64,000 bases of DNA, taken from Planctomycetota bacterium (GTDB taxonomy: Bacteria > Planctomycetota > Phycisphaerae > Phycisphaerales > UBA1924). The stretch is from NCBI GenBank assembly GCA_014584315.1, contig JACTNA010000003.1, positions 62,001 to 126,000 on the forward strand. Direction: 5' to 3'. This document shows positions 18,634-27,476 of the stretch, in pieces. Made by a program: the position numbers and the translations under genes. The notes beneath the pieces were generated by a model. That model was given only the letters and a program-made list of their open reading frames with translations, had not been told where the DNA came from and searched no databases. How positions within the stretch are numbered: the first letter of the stretch is position 1; every line of letters starts with the position of its first letter.

Positions 18634-19404
18634 ATGCGAACCGCCAACCCCGCGCTCAACGCCTTCCAGCCCGGCTCCACCGCCTACGAGGTCGCCGCCC
18701 GCTCCAACACCATGACCCTCAACGGCACCGTCACCGCCTCCGGTGTCCTCATCAGCCTCTGCGCCGGCGCAGCGCTCGCCTCCTGGATGGTCGTCACAAA
18801 CCCCGCCAACACCCACCTCGCCATCCCCATCCTCCTCGGCGGCCTCATCGGCGGCTTCATCATCGCCCTCATCACCTACTTCAAGCCCACCGCCGCCCCC
18901 ATCACCGGACCCCTCTACGCCATCTTCGAAGGCGCGCTCCTCGGCGTCTTTTCCTTCGTCGTCGCCCAACGGCTCGGCCCAGGCGGCGAGGTCGTCGTCT
19001 TCCAGGCCATCGGGCTCACCTTCGGCATCTTTGCCGCCGTCCTTCTCGCATACGTCACCCGCGTCATCCGATCCGGACGCGTCTTCCGCGCCTGCATCAT
19101 CTCCGCGACCGCCGGCATCATGATCTTCTTTCTCGTCGCACTCCTCCTCAGCCTCTTCGGCGTCTACGGCATGGCCGCCCTCCTCTCCATCGACAACGCC
19201 ACGCCCCTCTCCATCGGCCTCTCCCTCTTCATCGTCGTCATCGCCTCCCTCAACCTCGTCCTCGACTTCGAACTCATCGAGACCGGCATCCAACGGGGCA
19301 TGCCCAAGCACATGGAGTGGTACGCCGCTTTCGCACTCCTCGTCACCCTCGTCTGGCTCTACATCGAAGTCCTCCGACTGCTCGCCAAACTCCGAAACCG
19401 CTGA
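18634..19404 (+). CDS. BAX inhibitor-1/YccA-like membrane protein
   Basis: A 256-residue protein with about seven transmembrane helices after a soluble N-terminus of about 30 residues (NPALNAFQPG). The order of helices and the block ITGPLYAIFEGALLGVFS match the bacterial Bax1-I (YccA/YbhL) family, thought to be pH-sensitive Ca2+ leak channels or membrane-protease modulators. The C-terminal ELIETGIQRGMPKHMEWYAAFALLVTLVWLYIEVLRLL matches the family end. GAGGAG lies seven bases before the ATG and a TACAAT box about 25 bases upstream. It stands alone between pyk and dprA. Confidence 0.88.
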   Translation: MRTANPALNAFQPGSTAYEVAARSNTMTLNGTVTASGVLISLCAGAALASWMVVTNPANTHLAIPILLGGLIGGFIIALITYFKPTAAPITGPLYAIFEGALLGVFSFVVAQRLGPGGEVVVFQAIGLTFGIFAAVLLAYVTRVIRSGRVFRACIISATAGIMIFFLVALLLSLFGVYGMAALLSIDNATPLSIGLSLFIVVIASLNLVLDFELIETGIQRGMPKHMEWYAAFALLVTLVWLYIEVLRLLAKLRNR

Positions 19405-19509
19405 TCCGGCACGCCCGGCCTCTCGCCGACGCACACGCCGGGGCCGGGCCGTTCCAGGCCCCGCTTCAGCGGCCGATGCCCAACGCCCCACGGCCGCCGC
19501 GCGTGCCCA

Positions 19510-20673
19510 TCACGCCGTCCGCTCGAACCGCGTCCCCGACCGCCGCACCCGACCCGCGATCTCCAGCATCGTGAGTTCCACGCGCAGATCCGCCGCCGAG
19601 AGGTCCGTCAGCGCCACCAGCTCGTCGGTCGAACGCGGCGCACCCAGCGCGCCCACGATCCGCTGCTGACGCTCGCTCAGGTTGGCGACGGGCGGAGCCG
19701 CAGGCTCGAACAGGCCCGCCGCAGGGTCCGCGAAACGCGCGCCGTGCGTCCCCGCGGCCAGGTGACGCGCCGCCGACTCGAGCGCGGCCACCACGTCCGC
19801 GGGCCCCGTCACCAGCGCGGCCCCGCCGCGCTTGATCAGGTCGTGCGATCCCGCGCTCGCCGGCGAATCGACCCGCCCCGGCAGCACCATCACCTCGCGC
19901 CCCTGCTCCTCGCCCGCGTGCCGTGCCGTGATCAGCGCGCCGCTCCCCTCCGCCGCCTCGATCACCAGCACGCCCAGGCTCAACCCCGAGATGATCCGGT
20001 TCCGCCCGGGGAAGTTCTCCGGCGTCGGCGCGACCTCCATCGGCAGCTCCGACACGATCGCCCCGCACCCGTCCGCGACCCGGTCGTACAGCGGCGCGTT
20101 GTCCGGCGGGTAGGCGTGCATCAGCCCGCACCCCAGCACCACGATCGTCCGACCGCCCGCCCGCAGCGCGCCCCGGTGCGCCGCCGAGTCGATCCCCCGC
20201 GCCCCGCCCGACACCACCGTCAGCCCGTTCGACGCCAGCACCCCCGCGAACCGCTCCGCCTGCTCAACCCCGTACGCCGTGCACGCACGCGACCCCACGA
20301 TCGCCACCGGGAACGCGTCCGCGTCCGAAGGCCGGAGCCGACCCCGGACATACAGGATCGGCGGCGCGGACGCGATCGACGCCAGCAACGGCGGGTAGTC
20401 GTCATCGCCCAGCGCGACGATCGCGACGCCGTGCCGCTCCGCACGTTCCAGTTCCCGCTCCGCCAGCGCGCCCGAGTCCTTCAGCCCCCGCGCGATCGCC
20501 GACGAGGTGCCCCCGCCGATCCCGCGCACCCGTTCGAGGTCGCGCGGCGAGGCCCGCAGCGCGTGCTCCGCCGAGCCGAACGACTCCAGAAGTCGGGCCA
20601 CCAGCACGGGACCCAGCCCCGGCGTCATCGTCAGGCGGAGCAGATCGAACACCCGGGGCGACACCGATGGCAT
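19510..20673 (-). CDS. dprA: DNA processing protein DprA
   Basis: A 387-residue protein that protects incoming single-stranded DNA and loads RecA during transformation. An N-terminal helix-hairpin segment (GLGPVLVARLLESFGSAEHAL) is followed by the Rossmann-like domain with YPPLLASIASAPPILYVRG, IVGSRACTAYG, VVSGGARGIDSAAHRGAL, FPGRNRIISGLS and ALITARHAGEEQGREV. The C-terminal winged helix (about 330-387) is present. ATG at 20673 is chosen because upstream in-frame sequence is not conserved and a promoter with a leaderless start abuts it. It is transcribed towards the BAX-inhibitor gene and divergently from the SpoIID gene. Confidence 0.94.
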   Translation of the reverse strand: MPSVSPRVFDLLRLTMTPGLGPVLVARLLESFGSAEHALRASPRDLERVRGIGGGTSSAIARGLKDSGALAERELERAERHGVAIVALGDDDYPPLLASIASAPPILYVRGRLRPSDADAFPVAIVGSRACTAYGVEQAERFAGVLASNGLTVVSGGARGIDSAAHRGALRAGGRTIVVLGCGLMHAYPPDNAPLYDRVADGCGAIVSELPMEVAPTPENFPGRNRIISGLSLGVLVIEAAEGSGALITARHAGEEQGREVMVLPGRVDSPASAGSHDLIKRGGAALVTGPADVVAALESAARHLAAGTHGARFADPAAGLFEPAAPPVANLSERQQRIVGALGAPRSTDELVALTDLSAADLRVELTMLEIAGRVRRSGTRFERTA

Positions 20674-20680
20674 GGGGCGG

Positions 20681-20709
20681 AGTGTACAAGACGACCCGTT
20701 CACCACCAA
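20681..20709 (-). promoter_or_regulatory. dprA promoter, leaderless type
   Basis: On the minus strand TTGGTG (20709-20704), a 17-base spacer and TACACT (20686-20681) lie seven bases before the ATG at 20673. No Shine-Dalgarno is present, so transcription would start at the start codon. Confidence 0.55.
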
Positions 20710-20765
20710 CACGCCCACGCGACGATACACTCCCACCGACGGACCCACGGACGGAGCCGATCGCC

Positions 20766-22142
20766 ATGACCACCCCCTACCGAATCGTGCGAGCGTGGTG
20801 CGGACGAGCGGCGGACGCCGCCCGACGACGCGCCGCGGTCGCCGGCCAGGCCGTCGCCGTCGCGCTCCTCCTCTCGCTCGTGAGCGTCTCCTGCCAGACC
20901 ACCCCCAGACCGTCCAGGACGGCGGCCGGCGCCGAGCCGGACGTGCGCGTCCGCATCATCCGCGAAGCGCCATCCGTCCGCATCGCCGGGCCGGCGCGGG
21001 TGGCCCTGCGCCCCGTCGGCTCCTTCGCCGAGTGGACCGCCGCGACGCCCATCGACGTGCGCGCCGAGGCGGGCGTGCTCGTCGCCACGGACGCCGCCGG
21101 CGTCGAACGACGATTCGACCAGGGCGCGCCGCTCGAAGTGCGCGCCGTCGCCCCCACGCGCGCCCGACGCGCGCCGGGGTCCCGCCCCCCCCCGGAGCCG
21201 GACCTCCTCGTCGGCGACCGGGCCTACCCGGGATCGCTCGAACTCCACCCGCGATCCGACGCCGGCGAGAGCGCTCTCGACGCCATCAACGTCACCACGC
21301 TCGAAGCCTACCTCCCCGGCGTCCTCACCGGCGAACTCCTCGACAACTGGCCGCTCGAGGCCTACCGCGCCCAGGCCGTCGCCGCGCGCAGTTACGCCCT
21401 CCACGAGCGCGCAAGGGCACGCCTCCGCGGCCGCGCGTTCGACCTCGAGAACACCGCGCGAAACCAGGTCTTCGCCGGACGCACGCAGCACGACGCCGCC
21501 GTCCGCGCGGCGCGGGACACACGCGGCGAAACGCTCACCGTCGCCGGCGAGCCGCTGCGAGCCTACTACTCGAGCACCTGCGGCGGGCGCCCCATGGGCG
21601 CGGGCTCCATCTGGCCCACCGGCACGGGATGGGAGTTCAACGCCGCCCCCCCCCTCCAGGTCGACGCCCCCCGCGCGACGTTCTGCGAAGCCTCCTCCGC
21701 CTACCGCTGGCAGGTCACCCGAACGGTCGAGGATGTCTCCAGGCGCATCGCCGCCTACGGGGCCGCCAACGGACTCTCGATCAAGGCCCTCGGCGCCGTC
21801 CGCTCCATCATCCCGACCGAGGTCAACGCCGCGGGGAGACCCGTCCGGTTCGCCATCGCCGACGACAAGGCCAAGACCTACACACTCAACGCCGAGCACC
21901 TGCGCCAGGCCCTCAACCACGCCGCCGATGGCCTGCCCGCCCCCGAACGCGCCTCCCAGGTCCGCTCCGGCGACATCGAGTTCGAGATGCGCGCACGCGA
22001 GGTCGTCATCCGCGGACGCGGGTGGGGGCACGGCGTCGGGGCCTGCCAGTTCTGCATGAACGGCATGGCCCGCCGACACTGGGACTACGCCCGGATGCTC
22101 GCCCACTTCTACCCCGGCGCACGCATCGAGCGACTCTACTGA
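20766..22142 (+). CDS. SpoIID/LytB domain lipoprotein
   Basis: A 458-residue exported protein of the SpoIID/LytB family, lytic transglycosylases that cleave glycan strands from which stem peptides have been removed. The N-terminus has a long arginine-rich region, a hydrophobic stretch and the lipobox VSVSC, so it is probably a lipoprotein. The catalytic block is LPGVLTGELLDNWPLEAYRAQAVAARSYAL, with the expected catalytic Glu in GEL, followed by YYSSTCGGRP and, near the C-terminus, GRGWGHGVGACQFCMNGMA. Planctomycetes do not make endospores, so a role in wall remodelling or division is likelier. A TACACT box lies 34 bases before the ATG. Confidence 0.9.
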   Translation: MTTPYRIVRAWCGRAADAARRRAAVAGQAVAVALLLSLVSVSCQTTPRPSRTAAGAEPDVRVRIIREAPSVRIAGPARVALRPVGSFAEWTAATPIDVRAEAGVLVATDAAGVERRFDQGAPLEVRAVAPTRARRAPGSRPPPEPDLLVGDRAYPGSLELHPRSDAGESALDAINVTTLEAYLPGVLTGELLDNWPLEAYRAQAVAARSYALHERARARLRGRAFDLENTARNQVFAGRTQHDAAVRAARDTRGETLTVAGEPLRAYYSSTCGGRPMGAGSIWPTGTGWEFNAAPPLQVDAPRATFCEASSAYRWQVTRTVEDVSRRIAAYGAANGLSIKALGAVRSIIPTEVNAAGRPVRFAIADDKAKTYTLNAEHLRQALNHAADGLPAPERASQVRSGDIEFEMRAREVVIRGRGWGHGVGACQFCMNGMARRHWDYARMLAHFYPGARIERLY

Positions 22143-22148
22143 TCGCGT

Positions 22149-22253
22149 CTCACGCAGAGGCGCGGAGAGAAGGAGCGATGTCGATGCCGCCACACGGCTC
22201 TCTTCGCGCTCTCTGCCCCTGCTTTCCCCCGCGCCTCTGCGCCTCCGCGTGAG
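22149..22253. repeat. Inverted repeat between convergent genes
   Basis: Arms CTCACGCAGAGGCGCGGAG (22149-22167) and CTCTGCGCCTCCGCGTGAG (22235-22253) pair at 17 of 19 positions around a 67-base loop. The motif belongs to the widely dispersed 'CACGCAGAGGCGC' intergenic repeat kind and may act as a bidirectional terminator for the SpoIID and lipoprotein genes. Confidence 0.6.
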
Positions 22254-22261
22254 GCATCGCC

Positions 22262-22627
22262 TCAGCGCACGGCGTCCCTGCGCTCCAGCCGGTAGTAGAT
22301 GAACGTCCGGTCCGACGTCGAGAACAGCAGCCGACGCTGACGGTCCAGCGTCGTGCGCGGCTCCTGCGGCCACCCGTCGATCGCCGTGCGCGGGTGCAGG
22401 TCACGCAGGGCGAGGGCGGCGTCACGGCGGGTCGCGGCGTGCTCGAGGCCCGCGGGCGCGGCCTCGGCGACAGCACGCCCGGGGAGGACGAGTTCCCAGG
22501 TCGGATCGGGCGTCGGCGTCGGGGCATCGGCGCGGCGCGAGGAGGACGCCGAACCGCATCCAGCGGCGGCGGCCGCCAGGGCGATCGCAAGTGCGGCGCG
22601 GACGATGGGGGCTCGCTTCTTCCTCAC
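22262..22627 (-). CDS. Small putative lipoprotein of unknown function
   Basis: A 121-residue product from a GTG start: VRKKRAPIVRAALAIALAAAAAGCGS, a clear lipoprotein signal with lipobox AAGC. The rest (about 95 residues) has an alanine/arginine-rich middle and ends TSDRTFIYYRLERRDAVR, which looks like a beta-strand edge. I recognise no domain. It converges on the SpoIID gene and is divergent from topoisomerase VI A. The plus strand here is unusually G-rich for this part of the window. No clear ribosome site supports the chosen start. Confidence 0.55.
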   Translation of the reverse strand: MRKKRAPIVRAALAIALAAAAAGCGSASSSRRADAPTPTPDPTWELVLPGRAVAEAAPAGLEHAATRRDAALALRDLHPRTAIDGWPQEPRTTLDRQRRLLFSTSDRTFIYYRLERRDAVR

Positions 22628-22763
22628 GTTCTTGAGGGTACAACGGGCGTGCCCCGGCCCCAAAGCGGAATCCTCCGCATTCTGGGGCCGATCCCCCTTG
22701 CGGAGCGTTGACGACGTGCAACAGCGTGGCGTACAGGCAACGCGCGGCGGGGGCGGGCACTCG

Positions 22764-22769
22764 TATGAT
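22764..22769 (+). promoter_or_regulatory. Candidate -10 box, leaderless start of topoisomerase VI A
   Basis: TATGAT lies seven bases before the in-frame ATG at 22777. Confidence 0.4.
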
Positions 22770-22776
22770 GCGGCGG

Positions 22777-23946
22777 ATGCGGCCCGATCAGCCGACAGCA
22801 AAGAGCAAGGACGCGGGGAACATGGCGAAGCAGACAGCGGCACGGAAGTCGGGATCACGCGGCGGCGGCACGCTGCAGAAGATCGGTGCGCTCGCCGAGG
22901 GGGTGGCGCGGGCGGCGCACGCGGGGGAGGCGCCTTCGATCGAGGTGCCGACGCGGGCGAAGTCGAACACCACCTGGGACCGCAAGCGCGGCATCCTCCG
23001 CATGGGCGACGCGACCCAGACGCGCGAACTCTTCAACCTCAACCAGGCCAAGGGATTCATGCAGACCGTCCTCCACGCCGCCGGCATCAAGGAACTGCTC
23101 GAAGCCGACAAGACCCTCAGCCTGCGCGCTATGTTCTACAAGGGCCTGCACACCATCCCCGGCACGAAGGAAAAGACCTTCGCCGACCAGGACGAGAGCG
23201 ACGCCGTCCTCGAAGACCTCGAAGTCACGCTCGGCTCGCTCCGCGAGGAACTCCACGTCTTCGCCAAGAAGGCCGGGACGATGGTCGGCAACATCACCAT
23301 CGAGGACTCCGGCGACGAGATCGACTGCCGACGCATGGGCTCCGGCGGCTACGCCATCCCCAGCATCGTCGAGCCGGACGTCATCCGGTTCAGGAAGTGC
23401 GACGCGAAGTTCGTTCTCCACGTCGAGAAGAACACCGTCTGGAGCCGCTTCAACGAGGACAGGTTCTGGCAGCAGCACAACTGCATCCTCACCGAGGGGG
23501 GGGGCCAGCCCCCGCGCGGCGTCCGCCGACTCCTCCGACGCCTCAACCAGGAACTCGGCCTCCCCGTCTACTGCCTCCTCGACTGCGACCCCTGGGGGCA
23601 CTACATCTACAGCGTCATCAAGCAAGGCTCCATCTCCCTCGCCTTCGAGAGCGAACGCCTCGCCATCCCCGAAGCCAGGTTCCTCGGCCTCCGCGCCGTC
23701 GACTACCAACGCTGCGACCTCTCCGACGACGTCCAGATCGCCCTCAACGACAAGGACATCGCCCGCGCCAAGCAGATCGCCGCCTACCCCTGGTTCAAAG
23801 ACAAGCCCGCCTGGCGACGCGAGATCGACCAACTCCTCCGCAACGGATTCAAAATGGAAGTCGAGTCGCTCATCACCAAGGACATCAGTTACGTCACCGA
23901 GACCTACGTCCCCGAACGCCTCAAGGCGAAAGACTGGCTGGACTAG
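22777..23946 (+). CDS. top6A: DNA topoisomerase VI subunit A (Spo11-like)
   Basis: A 389-residue type IIB topoisomerase subunit that cuts DNA. After a basic N-terminus the CAP/winged-helix domain holds SLRAMFYKGLHTIPG, where Tyr121 aligns with the DNA-linked Tyr of Spo11 (VRDIFY); the usual acidic residue after Arg is Ala here. The Toprim domain has HVEKNTVWSRF (Glu217) and LLDCDPWGHYIYSVI (Asp269, Asp271) for Mg2+. The C-terminal YVPERLKAKDWLD is family-like. ATG 22777 fits a TATGAT box; ATG 22822 (MAKQTAARK) is an alternative with a weak GGGGA site. The partner subunit B is 31 kb away at 55370. This enzyme is archaeal/plant-like and uncommon in bacteria. Confidence 0.9.
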   Translation: MRPDQPTAKSKDAGNMAKQTAARKSGSRGGGTLQKIGALAEGVARAAHAGEAPSIEVPTRAKSNTTWDRKRGILRMGDATQTRELFNLNQAKGFMQTVLHAAGIKELLEADKTLSLRAMFYKGLHTIPGTKEKTFADQDESDAVLEDLEVTLGSLREELHVFAKKAGTMVGNITIEDSGDEIDCRRMGSGGYAIPSIVEPDVIRFRKCDAKFVLHVEKNTVWSRFNEDRFWQQHNCILTEGGGQPPRGVRRLLRRLNQELGLPVYCLLDCDPWGHYIYSVIKQGSISLAFESERLAIPEARFLGLRAVDYQRCDLSDDVQIALNDKDIARAKQIAAYPWFKDKPAWRREIDQLLRNGFKMEVESLITKDISYVTETYVPERLKAKDWLD

Positions 23947-23984
23947 GAGGCGCGAGGCATCACACGCCCCCGAGCCCCGCAGCC

Positions 23985-24102
23985 ACGGGCGCCCCGCCTG
24001 CGCGAGGTCCAGTGGCACAGGCGTCCCGCCTGTGCGAGTACCAGTGGCACAGGCGCCCCGCCTGTGCGAGTACCGGTGGCACAGGCGTCCCGCCTGTGCG
24101 AA
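23985..24102. repeat. 32-bp tandem array of palindromic units
   Basis: Three copies of GTGGCACAGGCGTCCCGCCTGTGC-like palindromes start at 24012, 24044 and 24076 with a 32-base period (linker GAGTACCA), preceded by a partial copy. The second copy has CCCC for TCCC. Each unit can fold into a 10-bp stem. It lies between topoisomerase VI A and ychF and could stop transcription. Confidence 0.8.
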
Positions 24103-24217
24103 CCGCGCACCGGCCGCGCCGCGAGCCGACTCGACAAACGCACCAGCCACGAGCCTCGCGCGGGATAGCATTGCCCCCTCGCCGGGGGTCGATCGCGCAA
24201 GCGCAGGGGCGAAAGGC

Positions 24218-25297
24218 ATGGAAGTCGGGATCGTCGGGCTGCCGTACGTCGGAAAGACCGCGCTCTTCCGCGCCCTCACCGGCGTCGAGGCCGACCCCGG
24301 CGGCGCGGCACGCGCCAACGTCGGCGTCGCCCCCATCCCCGACCCCAGGCTCGACACGCTCGCACGCCACGTCGAGACCAAGAAGATCGTGCCCGCCACG
24401 CTCAAGGTCGTCGACGTCCCCGGCCTCGTCCGCGGCGCCTCCGAGGGCGGCGGACTCGGCAACGCCTTCCTCTCCCACGTCCGCGACGTCGACGCGCTCA
24501 TCCACGTCGTCCGATGCTTCACGAGCGAGGCCGTCCCCCACGTCGACGGCCGACTCGACGCCGCCCGCGACATCGAGACCGTCGAACTCGAACTCATCCT
24601 CGCCGACCTCCAGATGGTCGAGAACGCCCTCCCCCGCGCCGAGAAATCCGCCCGCAAGAAGGAGGCCGACTCCGAGGCCCGCCTCAGCGTGCTCAAGAAG
24701 GCCGAGCCGATCCTCAGCGAGGGCAAGCCCGTCCGCGGCCTGACGCTCGACAACGACGACGAGCGCCGCGCCATGCGCGGCTTGGCCATGCTCTCCGCCA
24801 AGCCCGTCCTCTACGTCGCCAACGTCGGCGAAGACGACCCGCAAGGCGAGGGCGAGCACGCTCGCCGCGTCCGCGAGCACGCCGCCGCCCACCACGCCGG
24901 CTTCGTCCCCGTCTGCGCCCAACTCGAGGCCGAACTCGCCGAACTCGAACCGGGCGAGCGCGCCGAGATGCTCGCCGGCCTCGGCCTGACCGAGCCGGCC
25001 CTCCACAAACTCGCACGCGCCGCCTACGCCCTCCTCGGCCTCCGGAGTTTCTACACCGCGGGCCCCAAGGAAATCCGCGCCTGGACCATCCCCGCCGGAA
25101 GCAAGGCCCCCCAGGCCGCCGGCGCCATCCACACCGACTTCGAACGAGGGTTCATCCGCGTCGAGGTCTACTCCGTCGACGACATGGACAAGTACGGCTC
25201 CGAGAAGGCCATCCGCGACGCCGGCCGGCAACGAACCGAGGGCAAGGACTACGTCATGCGCGACGGCGACGTCTGCCACTTCCTCTTCAACATCTGA
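24218..25297 (+). CDS. ychF: YchF/OLA1 family ATPase (redox-regulated, ribosome-associated)
   Basis: A 359-residue Obg-like P-loop protein that prefers ATP and binds ribosomes. G1 is VGLPYVGKTALF, switch II/G3 VVDVPGLVRGASEGGGLGNAFLSHVRDVDALIHVVRCF, and the G4 position reads YVANVGEDD, the altered motif expected for the YchF group. A coiled-coil insertion (about 130-200) is followed by the C-terminal TGS domain, SFYTAGPKEIRAWTIPAGSKAPQAAGAIHTDFERGFIRVEV, ending DYVMRDGDVCHFLFNI. GAAAGG precedes the ATG. The gene is ubiquitous; nothing unusual is seen. Confidence 0.95.
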   Translation: MEVGIVGLPYVGKTALFRALTGVEADPGGAARANVGVAPIPDPRLDTLARHVETKKIVPATLKVVDVPGLVRGASEGGGLGNAFLSHVRDVDALIHVVRCFTSEAVPHVDGRLDAARDIETVELELILADLQMVENALPRAEKSARKKEADSEARLSVLKKAEPILSEGKPVRGLTLDNDDERRAMRGLAMLSAKPVLYVANVGEDDPQGEGEHARRVREHAAAHHAGFVPVCAQLEAELAELEPGERAEMLAGLGLTEPALHKLARAAYALLGLRSFYTAGPKEIRAWTIPAGSKAPQAAGAIHTDFERGFIRVEVYSVDDMDKYGSEKAIRDAGRQRTEGKDYVMRDGDVCHFLFNI

Positions 25298-25323
25298 CGC
25301 CACGACGCGCGGAGGAAACGGCG

Positions 25324-25351
25324 GAGGCCCGGGGTGGGCGCCCCGGGCCTC
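25324..25351 (+). terminator. Hairpin terminator after ychF
   Basis: GAGGCCCGGGG (25324-25334), a six-base loop and CCCCGGGCCTC (25341-25351) form an 11-bp perfect stem 27 bases after the ychF stop, followed by a pyrimidine tract without a clear T-run. Confidence 0.65.
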
Positions 25352-25533
25352 GCTCTCCCCCTCTCTCTCTTCGCCGGGCCGGACCGCCCGCCCCGCGCCG
25401 TCCTCTCATGCAGTGCGACGCCGGCGCACCGTTCGGCTGATCCGCGCATCCCGCCCCGCAACGAACCCGACCCACCCGCGGAGGTGCGGATGGGCCGGGC
25501 CGCGTCTGCGACGATCGGTGATCCGGGACGGCC

Positions 25534-27303
25534 TCAGCACCCCGCGTTGAAGGCGTTCAGGTAGGCCAGCACGTCCAGCGTGTTCACCACGCCGTCCCCG
25601 TTGAAGTCCGCCGCGCTCGCCTGCACCGTCCACGCGTTCAGGAACATCAGGAAGTCCAGCGTGTTCAGCGTGCCGTCCCCGTTGAAGTCCGCCGGGCAGT
25701 CGTTGGGGGTGATCTCGCCCACGTTCAGCACGTAGAACCCGCGCTCGCCACCCATCCCGCCGATCCGGATCGTGTACTCAACGCCCTGCTTCACCGACGC
25801 CACGAGCCGCGAGTTCAAGTCGAACGGGCTGAAGTCGTCGTTGCACGCCACCGTGTTCGTGTCCGACGTGGGGCACCCGTCGTGCAGGCTCAGCACCGTG
25901 TTGAACATCGACCCGAACGTGTCCAGCTCCAGCGTGCCGTCCTTGTCCGCCGTGATCTTGTAGTACACGTCCGGCGACGTGGACAGCCCCTGGCACGCAG
26001 CGTGCCCGTCCAGCACCGCGTACGTCGTGCACCCGGTCACGTACTCTCCCTGCGTCACGTGCGTCGCGCCCTCGCAACTGTCCGACATCCCCAGGTTCAG
26101 CCTGAAGTGGTACGCCCCGCCCGCGTTGGTCAGGCCCGTCGGGTCGTTCCCGGGGTCCGCGATCAGCACCCGGTCCACATCCACCACAGCCGTCTTCGCG
26201 AACGTGTCCGTCCCGCTGTCCGGGTCCGTGTACCGCGCGACCTGCGGCCAGTTCGAGAACCCCACCTTGCGGAAGACGAACACCGACTCGTTCCCGCCCG
26301 ACGCCACGCTCACCACGTCCCCCTTGATCGACACCGACGAGCCGAAGTTCGCGCCCGCGTACACCGGGTACGGCTTCACCGTCGCCGCGTGCGACCAGCT
26401 CGATCCGTTGTAGTAGTACAGGTACGCCAGCCCCGCGTTCGCCTTCCCCTCCACCGTCGCGTTCGGCGCGCCGATCACCGCCCAGTTCCCGTCCATCGCC
26501 ACGTCCGTCCCGAACCGGTCCCCGGCCGTGCTGTCCGGCGCGAACAGCGTCTGCGTCCGCGACCACATCCCGCTCACCTTCGCGCACACCAGCACCCACC
26601 CCGTGTCCGTCTTGTTCGCGTGCACGTCCCCGCGCGGCGCGCCCGTCATCACGTGCGTCCCGTTCGTCGCCACGCTCCACCCCATCCAGTCGCTCGCCTC
26701 GCGGTGGAAACTCTCCTGCGGCATCGAACTCATGTAGTGCCACGCGAAGTTCCCGTCACGCTCGTAGATGTGGATCCGGCCCGCCCCGGCCTCCCCGTCC
26801 ACGCTCGTGAACGGCGCGCCGCACACCGCCACCGACCCGCTCATCGCCACGTCCTTCCCGAACGCATCGGCGGTCGTGCCCGCCCACTCCTTGTGGTAGT
26901 TCCACACGTTCCCCGTCCGCTGGTAGAAGAACACCCGCGCCGCCCCCTCCGCCGCCACGATCGCCTCCGCGCCGTGCATCCCCACCGACGAGCCGAAGAA
27001 ACCGCCCGCCAGCGCGCTCGGCGGCGTGATCTTCGCGTACTCGTACCACGTCTGGTTGCTGTGCGTGAACGAGTACACCGCGCCCGCGTCGCTCCCGCGG
27101 GCGTTGTCGTCGAACGGCGCGCCCATCAGGTAGTTGTTCACGCCGCCGAAACTCGTCGTCGCCACCGAATACCCGAAGTTGTCCCCAGCCGCCTTGTCCG
27201 AGGCCAGCAGGTGCTGATACCCGCACTGGGCGGACGCCTGCCCCGCCGCCAAGGCCAGCGCCGCAACGGCAAGCACGGTCGAACGGTTCGTCAGAGGTCT
27301 CAT
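25534..27303 (-). CDS. Exported FG-GAP repeat protein with GC-type dockerin
   Basis: A 589-residue secreted protein. A signal peptide (STVLAVAALALAAGQASA) is followed by about seven FG-GAP/integrin-alpha-like repeats, for example DNFGYSVATTSF with GAPFDDNARGSDAGAVYSF and DRFGTDVAMDGNWAVIGAP, which should fold as a beta-propeller. A jelly-roll-like domain follows (about 410-520). The C-terminus has two Ca2+-binding-type loops, CPADFNGDGTLNTLDFLMFLNAW and ADFNGDGVVNTLDVLAYLNAFNAGC, the GC-type dockerin seen in Phycisphaerae exported proteins and bracketed by Cys. An AGGAG site precedes the ATG. Adhesion or a surface-structural role is inferred; the ligand is unknown. Confidence 0.88.
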   Translation of the reverse strand: MRPLTNRSTVLAVAALALAAGQASAQCGYQHLLASDKAAGDNFGYSVATTSFGGVNNYLMGAPFDDNARGSDAGAVYSFTHSNQTWYEYAKITPPSALAGGFFGSSVGMHGAEAIVAAEGAARVFFYQRTGNVWNYHKEWAGTTADAFGKDVAMSGSVAVCGAPFTSVDGEAGAGRIHIYERDGNFAWHYMSSMPQESFHREASDWMGWSVATNGTHVMTGAPRGDVHANKTDTGWVLVCAKVSGMWSRTQTLFAPDSTAGDRFGTDVAMDGNWAVIGAPNATVEGKANAGLAYLYYYNGSSWSHAATVKPYPVYAGANFGSSVSIKGDVVSVASGGNESVFVFRKVGFSNWPQVARYTDPDSGTDTFAKTAVVDVDRVLIADPGNDPTGLTNAGGAYHFRLNLGMSDSCEGATHVTQGEYVTGCTTYAVLDGHAACQGLSTSPDVYYKITADKDGTLELDTFGSMFNTVLSLHDGCPTSDTNTVACNDDFSPFDLNSRLVASVKQGVEYTIRIGGMGGERGFYVLNVGEITPNDCPADFNGDGTLNTLDFLMFLNAWTVQASAADFNGDGVVNTLDVLAYLNAFNAGC

Positions 27304-27408
27304 CGCATGTGCTCCTGTCTGATGGTGTGTGTCCGGTTCCACGCTCGATCCGCAGTGCGACGCACGACCGAGAACCGGCTGGCCCACCGCAAGAAAACTC
27401 GCGGCCTG

Positions 27409-27437
27409 TTGCTCGCCCCGGCCTCCGCGCCCACAAT
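27409..27437 (+). promoter_or_regulatory. Candidate promoter of the sigma factor-kinase operon
   Basis: TTGCTC, a 17-base spacer and CACAAT (27432-27437) lie about 40 bases before the GTG of the sigma factor. Confidence 0.35.
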
Positions 27438-27476
27438 GGCCGCGGCCGGACCAGGTCCGACCCGCGAGGCACGCCC

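Noticed and set aside
18286..19491. 401-residue minus-strand Asp/Glu-rich frame
   Set aside because: It is the antisense shadow of pyk and the BAX-inhibitor gene, with extreme acidic composition.
23985..24102. 32-bp period repeats that could be taken for a CRISPR array
   Set aside because: The repeats are 23-base palindromes with identical 9-base linkers, and no cas genes are near; spacers do not vary.
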